DNA of 64,000 bases from CAVTWH01 sp963794685 (GTDB taxonomy: Bacteria; Actinomycetota; Actinomycetes; Mycobacteriales; Micromonosporaceae): NCBI GenBank assembly GCA_963794685.1, contig CAWCFK010000009.1:1-64000 (forward strand), in the 5' to 3' direction. The position numbers and the translations under genes are program-made. Positions 8,631 to 18,800 of the stretch are shown here, one piece after another. How positions within the stretch are numbered: position 1 is the stretch's first letter; each line of letters begins with the position of its first letter. The notes under the pieces were generated by a model. That model saw only the letters and a list, made by a program, of their open reading frames with translations. It searched no databases and was not told the origin of the DNA.

Positions 8631-10315
8631 TCAGGCCGCCTGGCGGTCCAGGATCAGGTCGAAGGCGCGGTGCGCCGACTCGCCGACGTCGTCGTGGCCG
8701 AGTCGGCGGGCCACCCACAGCGCGGCCACGCCCGCGCCGTGCGGGTCGCCCCGGCGGGCATCGAAGTCGGCCTGCTCCACCAGCAGCGCGGCAGCCAGCA
8801 CCGTTGCCAGCCGCAGCGCCAGGTCGCGGGCGCCGGCCGGGCCACCGGGCGTGGCCAGCCGCGCGGCAAGGTCCTGCCGCGCGGCGAGCAGCGTGTCCAC
8901 CAGATCCGCCTGGCCCTGTAGCCCGGCCGCCAGGTCGAGCGCCGCATCCAACCGGAGCAGCAGCTCCTTGACGCCCTCGTCGCGGCCGATCGCGCGCCGG
9001 GTGTCCACCGACAGCACGTTGGTGGTGCCCTCCCAGATCGGCAGCACCTGGGCGTCGCGCAGCAACCGGGGCACGCCGGTGTCCTCCACGAAACCGGCGC
9101 CGCCGAAGCACTCCAGGTACTCACTCGCGCTGGCCACCGCCCAACGGCCGGTCGCCAGCTTCGCCAGCGGCGCGACCAGCCGTAACTCCGCCTCGGCGGC
9201 CGGGTCGGCGGCCACCTCCACCCGGCCCAGCAGCGCGAACGCGTGCATCGCCAACGCGAACGCGGCCTGCGCGTCGACCGCGAGCTGGGTCAGCGTGGCC
9301 CGGTGCAGCGGATTGGCGTCCAGCCGGCCACCGGCGACCTGCCGGGACGCCGCGTACCCGCGGGCATAGTCCAGGCCCCGGCGCATCCCGCCGGCCGCGG
9401 CGATCGCGTTGTGCAGCCGGGTCACCACTACCAGGGTCATCATCCGGTGCAAGCCGGGGGAGTCCGGGTCGCCCAGGGGGTACGCGCGGGCGTCGGCCAG
9501 GCCGATCTCGGCGGTCGGGACGGCGCGGGTACCCAGCTTCTCCTTGAGCCGGTGCAGACGCAGCCCGTCGGCCGGTCCGCCGTCGGCGCCGTAGCGCGGT
9601 ACCAGGAACGGGGCCAGGGTGCGGCTGCCCGGCGCCGCGCCGGCCGGCCGGGCCAGCGCTACAGCCATCGCCGCGTCCGCCGCCGAGCAGAACCACTTCT
9701 CGCCGGTCAGCCGCCACCCACCGGCCTCGTCCCGCCGTGCGGCAGTGCTGGAACGGGCGATGTCGGAGCCGCCCTGCGCCTCGGTCATCCACTGGCCACT
9801 CGTGATCGCGACAGCCGGGTCGGTGGCGACCAGCCGGGGCAGCCAGGCGTCCCGCAGCTCCGTGTCGACCTCGGGGCGGGACAGCAGCGCGGCGGCCCCG
9901 TCGCTCATCGCCACCGGGCAGGAGAAGGTCGCCGACTCCGGCCCGTACAGGTGCAGCAGGGCGGCCTGGACAACGCGCGTACCAGCGCCGAAGGACTCTC
10001 TTGCGTCAGGCAAGTAAGGAAGGGCGACCACGTGCGTGCCGGGCCGCTGCCTGCCGCTGGGTCTCCCATCCGGGCGCCGCCTCGATCTTGTCGACGCGCC
10101 GCGCCCCAACCGTCGTAGCGGGTCAGCGTCGGCGGGTGCGCCTCCGCGTCCCGGTGCGCCGCGCGCAGCCCGTCGACCACCTCCGCGCCGAGCGCCGCCA
10201 GCCGGGGCTGCGCCACCGCCGCCGCCGGCCCGAGCAGCCGGTCCAGCCATCCGTGCAGCACATGGTCGGTGCGGTACGGGTCGGCTGGCTCGGCTAGCGG
10301 CTGGACGAAGCGCAT
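8631..10315 (-). CDS. AidB-like acyl-CoA dehydrogenase, two frame breaks near the N-terminus
   Basis: The product is a flavin enzyme of the acyl-CoA dehydrogenase superfamily, closest in motif pattern to the AidB branch linked to alkylation response. The motifs include MTEAQGGSD, WRLTGEKWFCSA (flavin/substrate region), LKEKLGTRAVPT and the C-terminal ECFGGAGFVED with LPIWEGTTNVLS. It is about 560 residues. The N-terminus from MRFVQPLAEPADPY is in one frame. The segment VDKIEAAPGWETQRQ is in a second, and the rest, from HVVALPYLPD, in a third, with breaks near 10105 and 10035. The start is opposite CAT at 10313-10315. No partner gene suggests the substrate. Confidence 0.82.
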
Positions 10316-10379
10316 GCGCAACACCGTACGCGGACGGGCACGGACCGGGGTATGGAGGAGATCGACTCGGTGAGGCACC

Positions 10380-11036
10380 ATGTTCGCCATGCCCCCGCAC
10401 CACCAGACCCGCGTCAACGACTGGCTGATCCCGGCCGCGGTCGCCTTCTTCGCCGCCGCGCTGCTCTTTGCTGTAGTGGTGGTGCTCGTCAGCGGGGGCA
10501 GCAGCACCCGCGCCGAAACGCTCGGCGCGGCCGTGCGACCGCCGGCGAGCGCTGCCCCGACCGGCCCGGCGCCCACCCAGCCGGCCCCGACCGCGCCGGC
10601 GCCGACCACGCCGCCGCCACCCGCCGCCACCCCGGTGCACACCAGCACCGGCCTGTGCCTGGACTTCAACCCGCCCGACGCCACCGACACCGCGCAGGCC
10701 ATCCAGTCCGCCTGTGACGGTTCCGCGCACCAGAACTGGCAGGTGAAGGCCGTCAGCGCCGGCGTCGCCATGCTCGTGGACGCGGCCACCGGCAAGTGCC
10801 TGGACGTGGCGAACGCAAGCACCGACGACAGCGCCAAGGTCCAGCAGTGGCCGTGCTCGGGCAGCGCGAACCAGCAGTGGCGGCTACAGGACGCGGGCGG
10901 CGGCACCGTGCTGCTCGTCGCGGTGCACAGCGGCAAGTGCCTGGACGTCACCGGCGGCGCGAACCCGAACCCGGGCATCCTCGTCCAGCAGTACGCCTGC
11001 AACGGCTCCGACGCGCAACGTTGGCGCATCGGCTGA
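10380..11036 (+). CDS. Membrane-anchored ricin B-type lectin
   Basis: The 218-residue product has one membrane helix at residues ~17-38 (AAVAFFAAALLFAVVVVLV). A Thr/Pro/Ala-rich stalk at ~50-85 follows, and then one ricin-type beta-trefoil with three Q-x-W repeats (HQNWQ, NQQWR, AQRWR) and paired cysteines. Such modules bind carbohydrate; here the domain would sit outside the membrane. No catalytic domain is attached, so it is probably a surface sugar-binding protein. The ATG at 10389 is an alternative start. Confidence 0.8.
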   Translation: MFAMPPHHQTRVNDWLIPAAVAFFAAALLFAVVVVLVSGGSSTRAETLGAAVRPPASAAPTGPAPTQPAPTAPAPTTPPPPAATPVHTSTGLCLDFNPPDATDTAQAIQSACDGSAHQNWQVKAVSAGVAMLVDAATGKCLDVANASTDDSAKVQQWPCSGSANQQWRLQDAGGGTVLLVAVHSGKCLDVTGGANPNPGILVQQYACNGSDAQRWRIG

Positions 11037-11085
11037 CCCGTCGGTCGGCCTGCCGCCCGCGCCGTCGCTGTGCGAAGGTAGGTCC

Positions 11086-12345
11086 ATGATCGGGATTCCC
11101 GGACTGCACCTGGCCGAGCACACCGTTGCCGTGCCGCTGGACCATGCCAGGCCGGACGGCCCCACCATCGACGTGTTCGCCCGCGAGGTTGTCGCCGTCG
11201 ACAAGCGCGGCGAGGACCTGCCGTGGCTGCTGTTCCTACAGGGCGGTCCGGGCGGCAGTTCCCCCCGACCGACCGGCGCCACCGGCTGGCTCGGCCACGC
11301 CCTGCGCACCCACCGGGTGCTGCTGCTGGACCAGCGCGGCACCGGGCGCAGCACGCCGCTGGCCGCCCGTACCGTGCGCGGAATGAGTGACCAGCAGCTG
11401 GCGGAGCACCTGCGGCTGTTCCGGGCGGACAGCATCGTCGCCGACGCCGAGGTCCTGCGTGCCCGGCTTGCCGGCGGCGCGCCGTGGGAGACCCTCGGGC
11501 AGAGCTACGGCGGCTTCGTCACGCTGACCTACCTGTCCTTCGCGCCGCAGGGCCTGCGGGGCTGCTACGTCACCGGCGGTCTCGCCGGCCTCACCGCCAC
11601 CGCCGCCGACGTGTACGCCCGCACGTATCCCCGGGTGGCCGCGAAGAACGCCGAGTTCTACCGCCGCCACCCCGGCGACCGGGCCGCCGTCCGGGCCATC
11701 GCCGACCACCTGGACAGCCACGATGTCCGGCTGCCCGACGGCGACCGGCTGACCACGGCACGGCTGCGGGTACTCGGCTCCGCGTTCGGCATGAGCGACG
11801 GGTACGACCAGGTGCACTGGCTGCTGGAGCAGGCGTGGCACGGCGACGAGCTGGCCGACGGCTTCCGCTACCAGGTGATGGCGACCACCGGCTTCCTCGA
11901 CCAGCCGCTCTACGCGCTGCAGGAGTACTGCTACGGGCAGCAGGGCACCGGGGCCACCGCCTGGGCCGCCGAGCGGGCGCTCGCCAGCCACCCGCAGTTC
12001 GCCGCCGATGCCGATCCGCTGCTGTTCACCGGCGAGATGATGTATCCCTGGATGTTCGCCGACATCGCCGCGCTGCGGCCGTTCGCGGGCGCGGCGGAGA
12101 TCCTCGCCGGCGCCGACTGGCCGCCGCTCTATGACCCGGCCCGACTGCGGGACAACGAGGTGCCGGTGGCCGCCGCCGTCTACTTCGACGACATGTACGT
12201 CGACGCCGACCTCTCGCTGGCCACCGCCGCCGCCGTGGGCAACACCCGGACCTGGGTGACCAACGAGTACGAGCACAACGCCCTGCGCGCGGACGGCGAT
12301 CGGGTACTCGGCCGGCTGATGGACATGGTCGCCGGCCGGGTCTGA
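11086..12345 (+). CDS. Alpha/beta-hydrolase, prolyl aminopeptidase-like (S33)
   Basis: The 419-residue product is an alpha/beta-hydrolase of peptidase family S33. The oxyanion segment FLQGGPGGSSPR, the DQRGTGRST motif and the nucleophile elbow G-Q-S-Y-G-G (Ser at ~140) are clear, and the catalytic His lies in EYEHNALRADG near the end. There is no signal peptide, so it should be cytoplasmic and release N-terminal proline or similar residues from peptides. It is monocistronic and converges with the coiled-coil gene. Confidence 0.85.
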   Translation: MIGIPGLHLAEHTVAVPLDHARPDGPTIDVFAREVVAVDKRGEDLPWLLFLQGGPGGSSPRPTGATGWLGHALRTHRVLLLDQRGTGRSTPLAARTVRGMSDQQLAEHLRLFRADSIVADAEVLRARLAGGAPWETLGQSYGGFVTLTYLSFAPQGLRGCYVTGGLAGLTATAADVYARTYPRVAAKNAEFYRRHPGDRAAVRAIADHLDSHDVRLPDGDRLTTARLRVLGSAFGMSDGYDQVHWLLEQAWHGDELADGFRYQVMATTGFLDQPLYALQEYCYGQQGTGATAWAAERALASHPQFAADADPLLFTGEMMYPWMFADIAALRPFAGAAEILAGADWPPLYDPARLRDNEVPVAAAVYFDDMYVDADLSLATAAAVGNTRTWVTNEYEHNALRADGDRVLGRLMDMVAGRV

Positions 12346-12368
12346 AACCGGCCGACCCCGCTGACTAC

Positions 12369-13469
12369 TCAGCCGACCGGCTGCGCCACCGGCACCTCGG
12401 CGACCGGCCCGTCGCTGCGCTCCGCCCCCACAGTCACCGCGTGTGCGCCGGCCAGCGCCGCTGTGAGCTGGCTGACCTGGGCCGTCAGCTGCTCGATCCG
12501 GGTACGCGCGTCAGCGAGCGCCTGCTGCCCGGCGTCCCACCGCGCCGCCAGTACCGCCGACTCCTGCCGGGCCGCCGTCGTCTCCGCCCGCGCCCGCGCC
12601 AACTCGCCGGCCAACTCCTCAGCCTGCTGCTGGGCCTGGCCGATCCGTGCCACCGCGGCGTCGCGCTCCCAGCCGGCCTGTTCAGCCGCGCGCCGCGCCT
12701 GCGTGGTCGCCTCCTGCGCCTGCCCGATCTCGATCCGCGCGGCGGCCAACTCCCTCGCCACCACCCCGGTCTGCTCCCGTGCGGCGGCCAACTCCGCACG
12801 GACCGCCTCCACCAGCGTCGCCGCCCGGCCAGCCGCGTCCCGGGCCGCGTCGAGTTCCCCGGTCAGTTCTCGCACCCGGGCCGCTCCCGCCTCCCGCTCG
12901 GCCGCCAACTCGGCCTGGGCGCGGGCGTGCAGCGCGGTCGCCCCAGCGGCATCCCGGGTGGCCGCGTCCCGTTGCTCGGCAGCCTCGCCGGCGGCTCGCG
13001 TCGCCTGCCGCGCGGTGGTCATCGCCGCGTCCCGTTCACGCAGTGCCGCGCCGAGTTCGATGTCGTGGGCGGCGAGCTGATCGCGCAGTTCGGCGGCGTT
13101 CGCGCGGGCCGACTCGGCCTCCCGCCGGGCCTCGTCGCGCTCGGCGTGCGCGCCGGCCACGTGCCCGGCCGCCTCGGCCCGCACCTCGGCGGCCTGCCGG
13201 TCCACCCCGGCCGGGCTCAGCTCCGCATGCAGCGCCTCGGCCAGCGTCGCGGCCGTCAACTCCAGCCGCTCGACCAGTTCCCAGCTACGGGCCACCTGAC
13301 CGGCCAGGCCGGGTGCGTTGCGCTCGCGCATCCGGCCATTGCGGGCCTTGCGCTGGCAGTCGCCGTCATTGTCGCGGCAGTAGCGGAACGGCCGGCCGGC
13401 CGCGCCACGCTGGGGCACCGGCCGTCCACAGTAGACACACGGCCGGTTGGGGGCGTCCTGCTCTGCCAT
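12369..13469 (-). CDS. Zinc-finger/coiled-coil protein of unknown function
   Basis: The first 45 residues hold a small Cys cluster, CVYCGRPVP then YCRDNDGDCQRKARN, typical of a zinc-binding knuckle. From about residue 60 to 345 the sequence is a long Ala/Glu/Arg/Gln-rich heptad-like coiled coil. It resembles the architecture of KfrA- or SMC-like filament proteins, but I cannot name a family. A structural or DNA-associated role is inference only. No ribosome site is obvious before the ATG, and a TAAGCT element lies 8-13 nt upstream, so the transcript may be leaderless. Confidence 0.7.
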   Translation of the reverse strand: MAEQDAPNRPCVYCGRPVPQRGAAGRPFRYCRDNDGDCQRKARNGRMRERNAPGLAGQVARSWELVERLELTAATLAEALHAELSPAGVDRQAAEVRAEAAGHVAGAHAERDEARREAESARANAAELRDQLAAHDIELGAALRERDAAMTTARQATRAAGEAAEQRDAATRDAAGATALHARAQAELAAEREAGAARVRELTGELDAARDAAGRAATLVEAVRAELAAAREQTGVVARELAAARIEIGQAQEATTQARRAAEQAGWERDAAVARIGQAQQQAEELAGELARARAETTAARQESAVLAARWDAGQQALADARTRIEQLTAQVSQLTAALAGAHAVTVGAERSDGPVAEVPVAQPVG

Positions 13470-13586
13470 GCGGGCAGCTTAGACCGCACGGGGGACAAAC
13501 TGCCCGCCAGCGCGGGCACCGCAGCCCCTTGCCCAACCCGGACCACGGTCGCGGCTGCGGCGTGACCGGGCGCACGTTGTCTTGCC

Positions 13587-13602
13587 TTGACGTCGGCGTC
13601 AA
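13587..13602. promoter_or_regulatory. Inverted repeat, probable MerR operator
   Basis: TTGACG-TCGG-CGTCAA is a perfect 6-bp inverted repeat, 42 nt before the merR start. The TTGACG arm would also serve as the -35 element. MerR-family proteins usually bind such dyads in their own promoters. Confidence 0.6.
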
Positions 13603-13644
13603 TGTCTAGCGTTGCTGGACAGGCGCACGAGCGAGGGGGACGGG

Positions 13645-14022
13645 ATGCGGATCGGGGAGCTGGCCGAACGGGCCGGGACCAGTACCCGCACGCTGCGTTA
13701 CTACGAGACGCGCGGGCTGCTGCGCGCCCAGCGCAGCGCCAACGGGTACCGCCGCTACGAGGAGGCGGAGCTACGGGTGGTCGCGGAGATCAGGGCGCTG
13801 CTCGCAGTCGGTCTGGACCTGGCCGACATCGAACCCTTCGTGGCCTGCCTGCGGGCCGGCAACTCCGCCGGCGACGTCTGCCCGGACTCGGTGGCGGTGC
13901 TGCGGCGCCGGCTCGCCGAGGTGGACGCGTGCATCGAGCAACTCGGCGCGGTCCGCCGCCAGTTGCACACCCAACTCAGCCATGCGGTCGCCAGGGAGGG
14001 CACATGCAGCACACAGCGGTAG
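13645..14022 (+). CDS. MerR-family regulator coupled to a thioredoxin
   Basis: The 125-residue product starts with a canonical MerR winged helix (MRIGELAERAGTSTRTLRYYE, here split by motif; recognition RTLRYYETRGLL), followed by a coiled-coil dimer helix. The C-terminal part has two Cys, in VACLRAG and GDVCPDS, which could sense thiol state, but this is inference. GAGGGGGA precedes the ATG. The gene overlaps the thioredoxin start by 19 bp, and this pair is common in actinobacteria, so the regulator probably controls the thioredoxin. Confidence 0.88.
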   Translation: MRIGELAERAGTSTRTLRYYETRGLLRAQRSANGYRRYEEAELRVVAEIRALLAVGLDLADIEPFVACLRAGNSAGDVCPDSVAVLRRRLAEVDACIEQLGAVRRQLHTQLSHAVAREGTCSTQR

Positions 14023-14369
14023 CCGGTCAGGAATCAGCAGCCGGCACGGTCATCACCGTCACCGACGACACCTTCGCCGACCTGGTACTGCGCAGCGACC
14101 GCCCGGTCGTCGTCGACTTCTGGGCGAACTGGTGCCCGCCGTGCACGGTCCTCTCCGCCCGGCTCGTCGAGCTGGCCGGCGAGTTCGCCGGCCAGCTGAC
14201 GGTCGCCATGGTCGACACCGACGAGAACCCCCGGCTCGCCCGCGACTACGGCGTGCTGTCGGTACCCACGCTGCTGATCTTCCGGGACGGCGAACTGGTC
14301 ACCCAGATGATCGGCGCCCGCCCCAAGAGCCAACTCCGCGCGGCGCTGACCACCCACGCCGGCCTCTGA
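14004..14369 (+). CDS. Thioredoxin with a CPPC active site
   Basis: The 121-residue product has the thioredoxin fold with VVVDFWANWCPPC (Cys44 and Cys47) and the cis-proline in SVPTLLIF. The dipeptide between the cysteines is Pro-Pro rather than the usual Gly-Pro, which should change the redox potential. An N-terminal extension of about 14 residues precedes the fold; it is not a signal peptide. Translation is coupled to the upstream merR, and CCAGGGAGGG precedes the start. Confidence 0.88.
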   Translation: MQHTAVAGQESAAGTVITVTDDTFADLVLRSDRPVVVDFWANWCPPCTVLSARLVELAGEFAGQLTVAMVDTDENPRLARDYGVLSVPTLLIFRDGELVTQMIGARPKSQLRAALTTHAGL

Positions 14370-14582
14370 CCGGCCCCGGGCCTGCCCGTGCGCCCGGCGC
14401 CTGGGCGGGGCCCGGCACCCGCCGGCGGCGGAGCCACGGGTGCGCTCCCGTCGGGTACCAGGAAACGGGTGTGACCTGCGTGAACGGCTGAGGCGGGGCG
14501 ACTGCCCGAGGGAGGTCGACGGGCCTTGTCGTCGGCTATTGTCCGAGTCCCCCCGTTTGGTGCCCCACCCCCAGGAGCGCTC

Positions 14583-15830
14583 GTGAGCCCCACACAGCGT
14601 GCCCCGCACACCCACCCGCGGCCCAGCCGGCGTGCCCTGCTCGCCGGCCTGGCCGGCGCCGCGGTGGTCGCCACCGTCCCGCTCGCCGTGCGCTCGGCCG
14701 CCGGCCGGCTGCCCACACCCCGACCGGCGCAGCCCAGCCTGCCCGCCACCGCCGTCTCGCCGGCCGGCGCGGCCGGCCTCGGCCCGGCGGCGACCCTGCC
14801 CACCCGGCGCGAGATCGTCGCCGTGCTGTCCCGGGTCGCGGACGCCTGGATCGGCGCGCACGCCGACCCCGGCGGCAACGGCTGGACCCGGGCCACCTTC
14901 TTCACCGGCCTGACCGCCGCCTACCGGGTGACCGGCGAGCCGCGCCACCTGGCCTACGCGACGAACTGGGCGGAGCAGGCCAACTACCTCATCCGCGCCG
15001 GCAAGTTGACCCGCAGCGCCGACAACTTCTGCGCCGGGCAGGTCTACTACGACCTGCACGACCTCGAGCCCGACCCGGCGAAAGTGGCCTCCGTCAACGC
15101 CAACGTCGCCGCGATGGTCCACGGCGACGAGCCGACGAAAGTCGACGACTGGCACTGGGTGGACGCCCTGCACATGGCGATGCCGCCGTTTGTCCGGGTC
15201 GCCGCCGACCAGCGCGACCCGGCCGTCCTGGAAAAGCTGTACGCGCTGTACTCGCACCCGAAGCGGACGCTGGCCCTCTACGACGCCGGACACGGCTTCT
15301 GGTACCGCGACGCCCGGTGGGCTCCGCCGAGCGGCGTGCTGTCGCCGACCGGCCGGCCGGTGTTCTGGTCCCGCGGCAACGGCTGGGCGATGGCCGCGCA
15401 CGCGAAGACCCTCGAGCTGCTGCCGGCCACCGACCCGCGCCACCGCGAGTACGCCGACACCCTGGCCGGCATGGCCGCCGCCCTGCGCGCCAGCCAGCGC
15501 GCCGACGGCTTCTGGAGCGTCAACCTGGGCGACCCGGACGACTTCCCGGGTCCGGAGACCAGCGGCACCGGGCTGGCCACCTTCGGCCTCGCCTACGGCG
15601 TGCGCGCCGGAATCCTCGACCGCAAGAAGTACCTGCCGGTGGCGGCGCGCGCGTGGAACGCGATGGCGACCCGTGCCGTGCACCGGGACGGGTACGTCGG
15701 CTACGTCCAGAACGTGGCGAACAGCCCGGACTCCGGCCAGCCGGTCACCCGGGACACCACGGCGGACTTCGGAGTCGGCGCGTTCCTGCTGGCCGGCGCC
15801 CAGTTGGCCCGGTTGGCCCCGACCGCTTGA
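14583..15830 (+). CDS. Secreted GH105/GH88-type unsaturated glycuronyl hydrolase
   Basis: The product has a Tat signal peptide (SRRALLAGLAGAAVVA, Arg16-Arg17) and an alpha/alpha-barrel hydrolase domain. The segments DWHWVDALHMAMP and WSRGNGWAM match GH105, which cleaves unsaturated uronic acid from oligosaccharides left by polysaccharide lyases such as rhamnogalacturonan lyase. The GTG at 14583 is chosen because AGGAG precedes it and it puts the Tat motif at the N-terminus. It should be exported and act on plant cell-wall fragments. It converges on the penicillin-acylase gene. Confidence 0.82.
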   Translation: MSPTQRAPHTHPRPSRRALLAGLAGAAVVATVPLAVRSAAGRLPTPRPAQPSLPATAVSPAGAAGLGPAATLPTRREIVAVLSRVADAWIGAHADPGGNGWTRATFFTGLTAAYRVTGEPRHLAYATNWAEQANYLIRAGKLTRSADNFCAGQVYYDLHDLEPDPAKVASVNANVAAMVHGDEPTKVDDWHWVDALHMAMPPFVRVAADQRDPAVLEKLYALYSHPKRTLALYDAGHGFWYRDARWAPPSGVLSPTGRPVFWSRGNGWAMAAHAKTLELLPATDPRHREYADTLAGMAAALRASQRADGFWSVNLGDPDDFPGPETSGTGLATFGLAYGVRAGILDRKKYLPVAARAWNAMATRAVHRDGYVGYVQNVANSPDSGQPVTRDTTADFGVGAFLLAGAQLARLAPTA

Positions 15831-15891
15831 CAGCCGGGGCCAACCGCCGCACCCATCCCGCCCGCCGCCCGGCGAGCCGAACGCGGCGCGC

Positions 15892-18800
15892 TCAGCGGGC
15901 GTAGACCTCCAGTTCGTACAGCGAGTAGCCGTAGGAGCTGCCCCGGGTCACGCCCTGCATCCGCACGTACCTGGCCGTGACGGCCGGGAAGGTGAGCACG
16001 TCGGTGCCGCCGTCACCGGTCGTGGTGGCGTACACCGCAGTCCACGTGCTGCCATTGGTGGACACCTCGATCCGGTACCCCCGCCCGTACGCGGACTCCC
16101 AGTGCAGCACCACCCGGGACACCGTGGCAGCCGCCCCCAGGTCGACGGTGAGCTGCTGGTTGTCCGACCAGTTGCTCGCCCACCGGGTGCCGTCACTGCC
16201 GTCCACCGCCTTCCCCGGCGTGTTCGAGGAGAGCAGCTGGGTACTGGACGCGCTCGCCGGCCGCCCGTACGCGAGGTTGGCGATGCTGTCTCCCCGGTGC
16301 GCCGGGAACTGCACCACCTGCTGGTACGTGGGCCGGTTCTGCCAGGAGATCTTGTCGTGGCTGATCCCGCCGAGCGGCGACTGGATGATCGTGTCAGCGC
16401 ACCACTGGTCACCTGCCGAGCAGTCCTTGTCACCCGGGTACACCTGGGCGGCCGGCGTGGCGGCGGCCGTGCTCAGCGTGGCCAGCAGCATCGACCGGCA
16501 GCCCGCCAGTGACCCGCCACCGCAGTAGCTGGCCGCCAGTGGCGCGCTCACCGGCTGCCCGAGCACCCCGCGCAGGTCCTTGCTGACGTACCCCCACCAG
16601 CCGTACTGGAACGCCGATCCCTTGTGCGCCTGGGTTTCGCCCAGCGACGTCGAAGCGCCCGCCGGATCCTGCTGCCCACCCGACGGCGACTCGTTGATCT
16701 GCATGGCCCCCACCAGCGCCGTGTAGAGGGCGTCCCCGAGCCCCGGCTTGAACTCGCCGGACACCAGCAGCGGCCACCACGCGTCGAACGTGCGGATCGC
16801 GTCGGCGTTGGAGTACGCGTGACTGCCCGGCGTCGACTCGACCCGGTGCGCGCCACTGTCCAGCCATGCCCGCAGCCCGGCGATCGACGCCGCCTGCCCG
16901 GGATCGGTGACCGGCGTCGACGTCGCCACCTGGAGCAGCAGGCCGAGCACCGTCTTCGCGCGCAGGTCGGTGACGGCCGCGTCGGCCATCACCTTCACCA
17001 CCGCCGCCCGGTCCACCTTCGCGCCGCCGGCGGTGGCCGCGCGGACGCCCGCGTCAAGCAGCTGCGCGCGCTGTACCGGGCCGAAGGAGAAGTTGCCGTC
17101 GGCGGCGCTGTAGTCGCCGGCCTGCTTGTTGTTCCAGGACACGTAGAAGTCCTGGTTCACCGACTGCGGGTGGGTGGCGGCCGGGGTGTAGCTCGCGGTG
17201 TTGGTGTCCGGGTTCCAGCCCAGCCACTCGTGCGCGGCGTCGGCCACCATCGGCAGGTTCGGATCTGCGCTCGCCGGGCGCTGCGGATTGAGGCCCGAGT
17301 TGAAGTAGGCGACCTGGGTGGAGTTGACGTAGAACCAGTTGAAGGCGTACCCGACGTTGGCCGCCGAGGCGGTGAAGGCCGCGGCGTCGCCCATCTGGGT
17401 GGGGTCGTTGAACAGCTGGAAGCCGATCGCCGAGTCGGCCTCGTGCCGGTAGGTGGAGCGCAGGCTGGTGAACGCCGTCGGTACCCCGCCCACCAGACCC
17501 CGCCAGGACACCAGCCCGTACTTCGTCCGGTAGGTGACCAGGTCGTACGAGCCGGCGGGAGTGGAGTCAGCCGTCGTCGGGGTCCACGCGTTGTGCTGCT
17601 GCAGCACGTCCATCGGCAGGCACTGACCGTGGTAGAGGTAGCTGGTCGCGTTGACGCCGCCGCTCCCGCACAGCGTCACCGCGTACGTGTCGGTGATGTC
17701 CTGCGACGCGGACGTGGCGCTCCACGCGTAGTCCTGTCCCCGGCCGAGCTGCACGTAGAGATTCACCCCGGCGAACGCGGCGCCCCGGGCGCTGATCCCC
17801 GGCCCCTGCAACTCCTCCAGCATCAGCAACTGCGGCGAGAAGTACCCGGTCTGCGGCCCGAACACGGCGATCGGGTTGCCGCTGCCGGTATTCGCGCCGG
17901 ACACCACGACAGCGTTGGACATCCCCTTCGCGGTGGCCGCATTCCCGGCCGGGGTGACCATTCCGGTGCCGGTCGGGTTGGCGACCACCGGTACCCGCGC
18001 CGCGGACCCCGCGTCCGGCAGCGCCACTCCCGTCGCACTCGCCGGCGACTGCCCGTACGGGAAGGACTGGCCGTTGTGCAGGGTCAGCACCGTCTCGGGA
18101 TCGTTCTGCTCGCGGAACGCCCGCCACACCTGGTCGCCCACGACGTCCCCGTACCGCAGCCGGGCCTGGACCCGTACCAGCGCGGAGGCCACCTCGCCGC
18201 CACCCCCGCCGCCGAACAGACCGCCGACCACGCCGGAGATCGCGATCACGTCGGTGGCCGTGAACGGCTGCGGCCCGCCCGCGTTGGTGAGCGCGTCAAG
18301 GTGCCCGGTGAGCACGTACTCGCCGGGGCAGTTGACCGGCCGGGCGGCCATGCAGTGCGTGATGTAGGCGTTGATGCCGGCGATGTAGTCGGTCACGTCG
18401 GTGTACAACTGCGCGCCCCGCGAACCCTTCGCGGCCAACGCGTTGACCTGCGCGGTCAGATCCGCCTCGGTGTACGGGGAGTTGCGCCACACGCTCTGCT
18501 CCAACGCCTGGTTGCCGGGGGAGCCACCAGCGAACGAGGTGAGCGTGCCGCGCCCGACGTGCCGTAGCAGGTCCATCAGGAACAGCCGGTCCTGCGCGCC
18601 CGCGTAGCCGGCCCCGTACATGGTGCCGGACCTGGTCGTGCCGGTGATGTGCGGTACCCCGGTGGCCTTGTCCCGCACGATCGTCACGTCGGAGCGCGGC
18701 GACTCGCTGCTCTCCACCTGCGACGCGGGTACCCCGAAAGCGGCGTCGTTGTAGAACTGGCCGAGTTGGTCGGTGGTCAGGCCGGTGTAGGCGGTGACCA

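Noticed and set aside
14370..14582. A possible structured RNA between the thioredoxin and GH105 genes
   Set aside because: GC-rich stems can be drawn, but they do not match any riboswitch core that I know and are expected by chance at this GC content.
16624..18567. A 647-codon open frame on the plus strand
   Set aside because: It is antisense to the penicillin-acylase gene, Arg/Gly/Val-rich without any motif, and typical of spurious frames in very GC-rich DNA.
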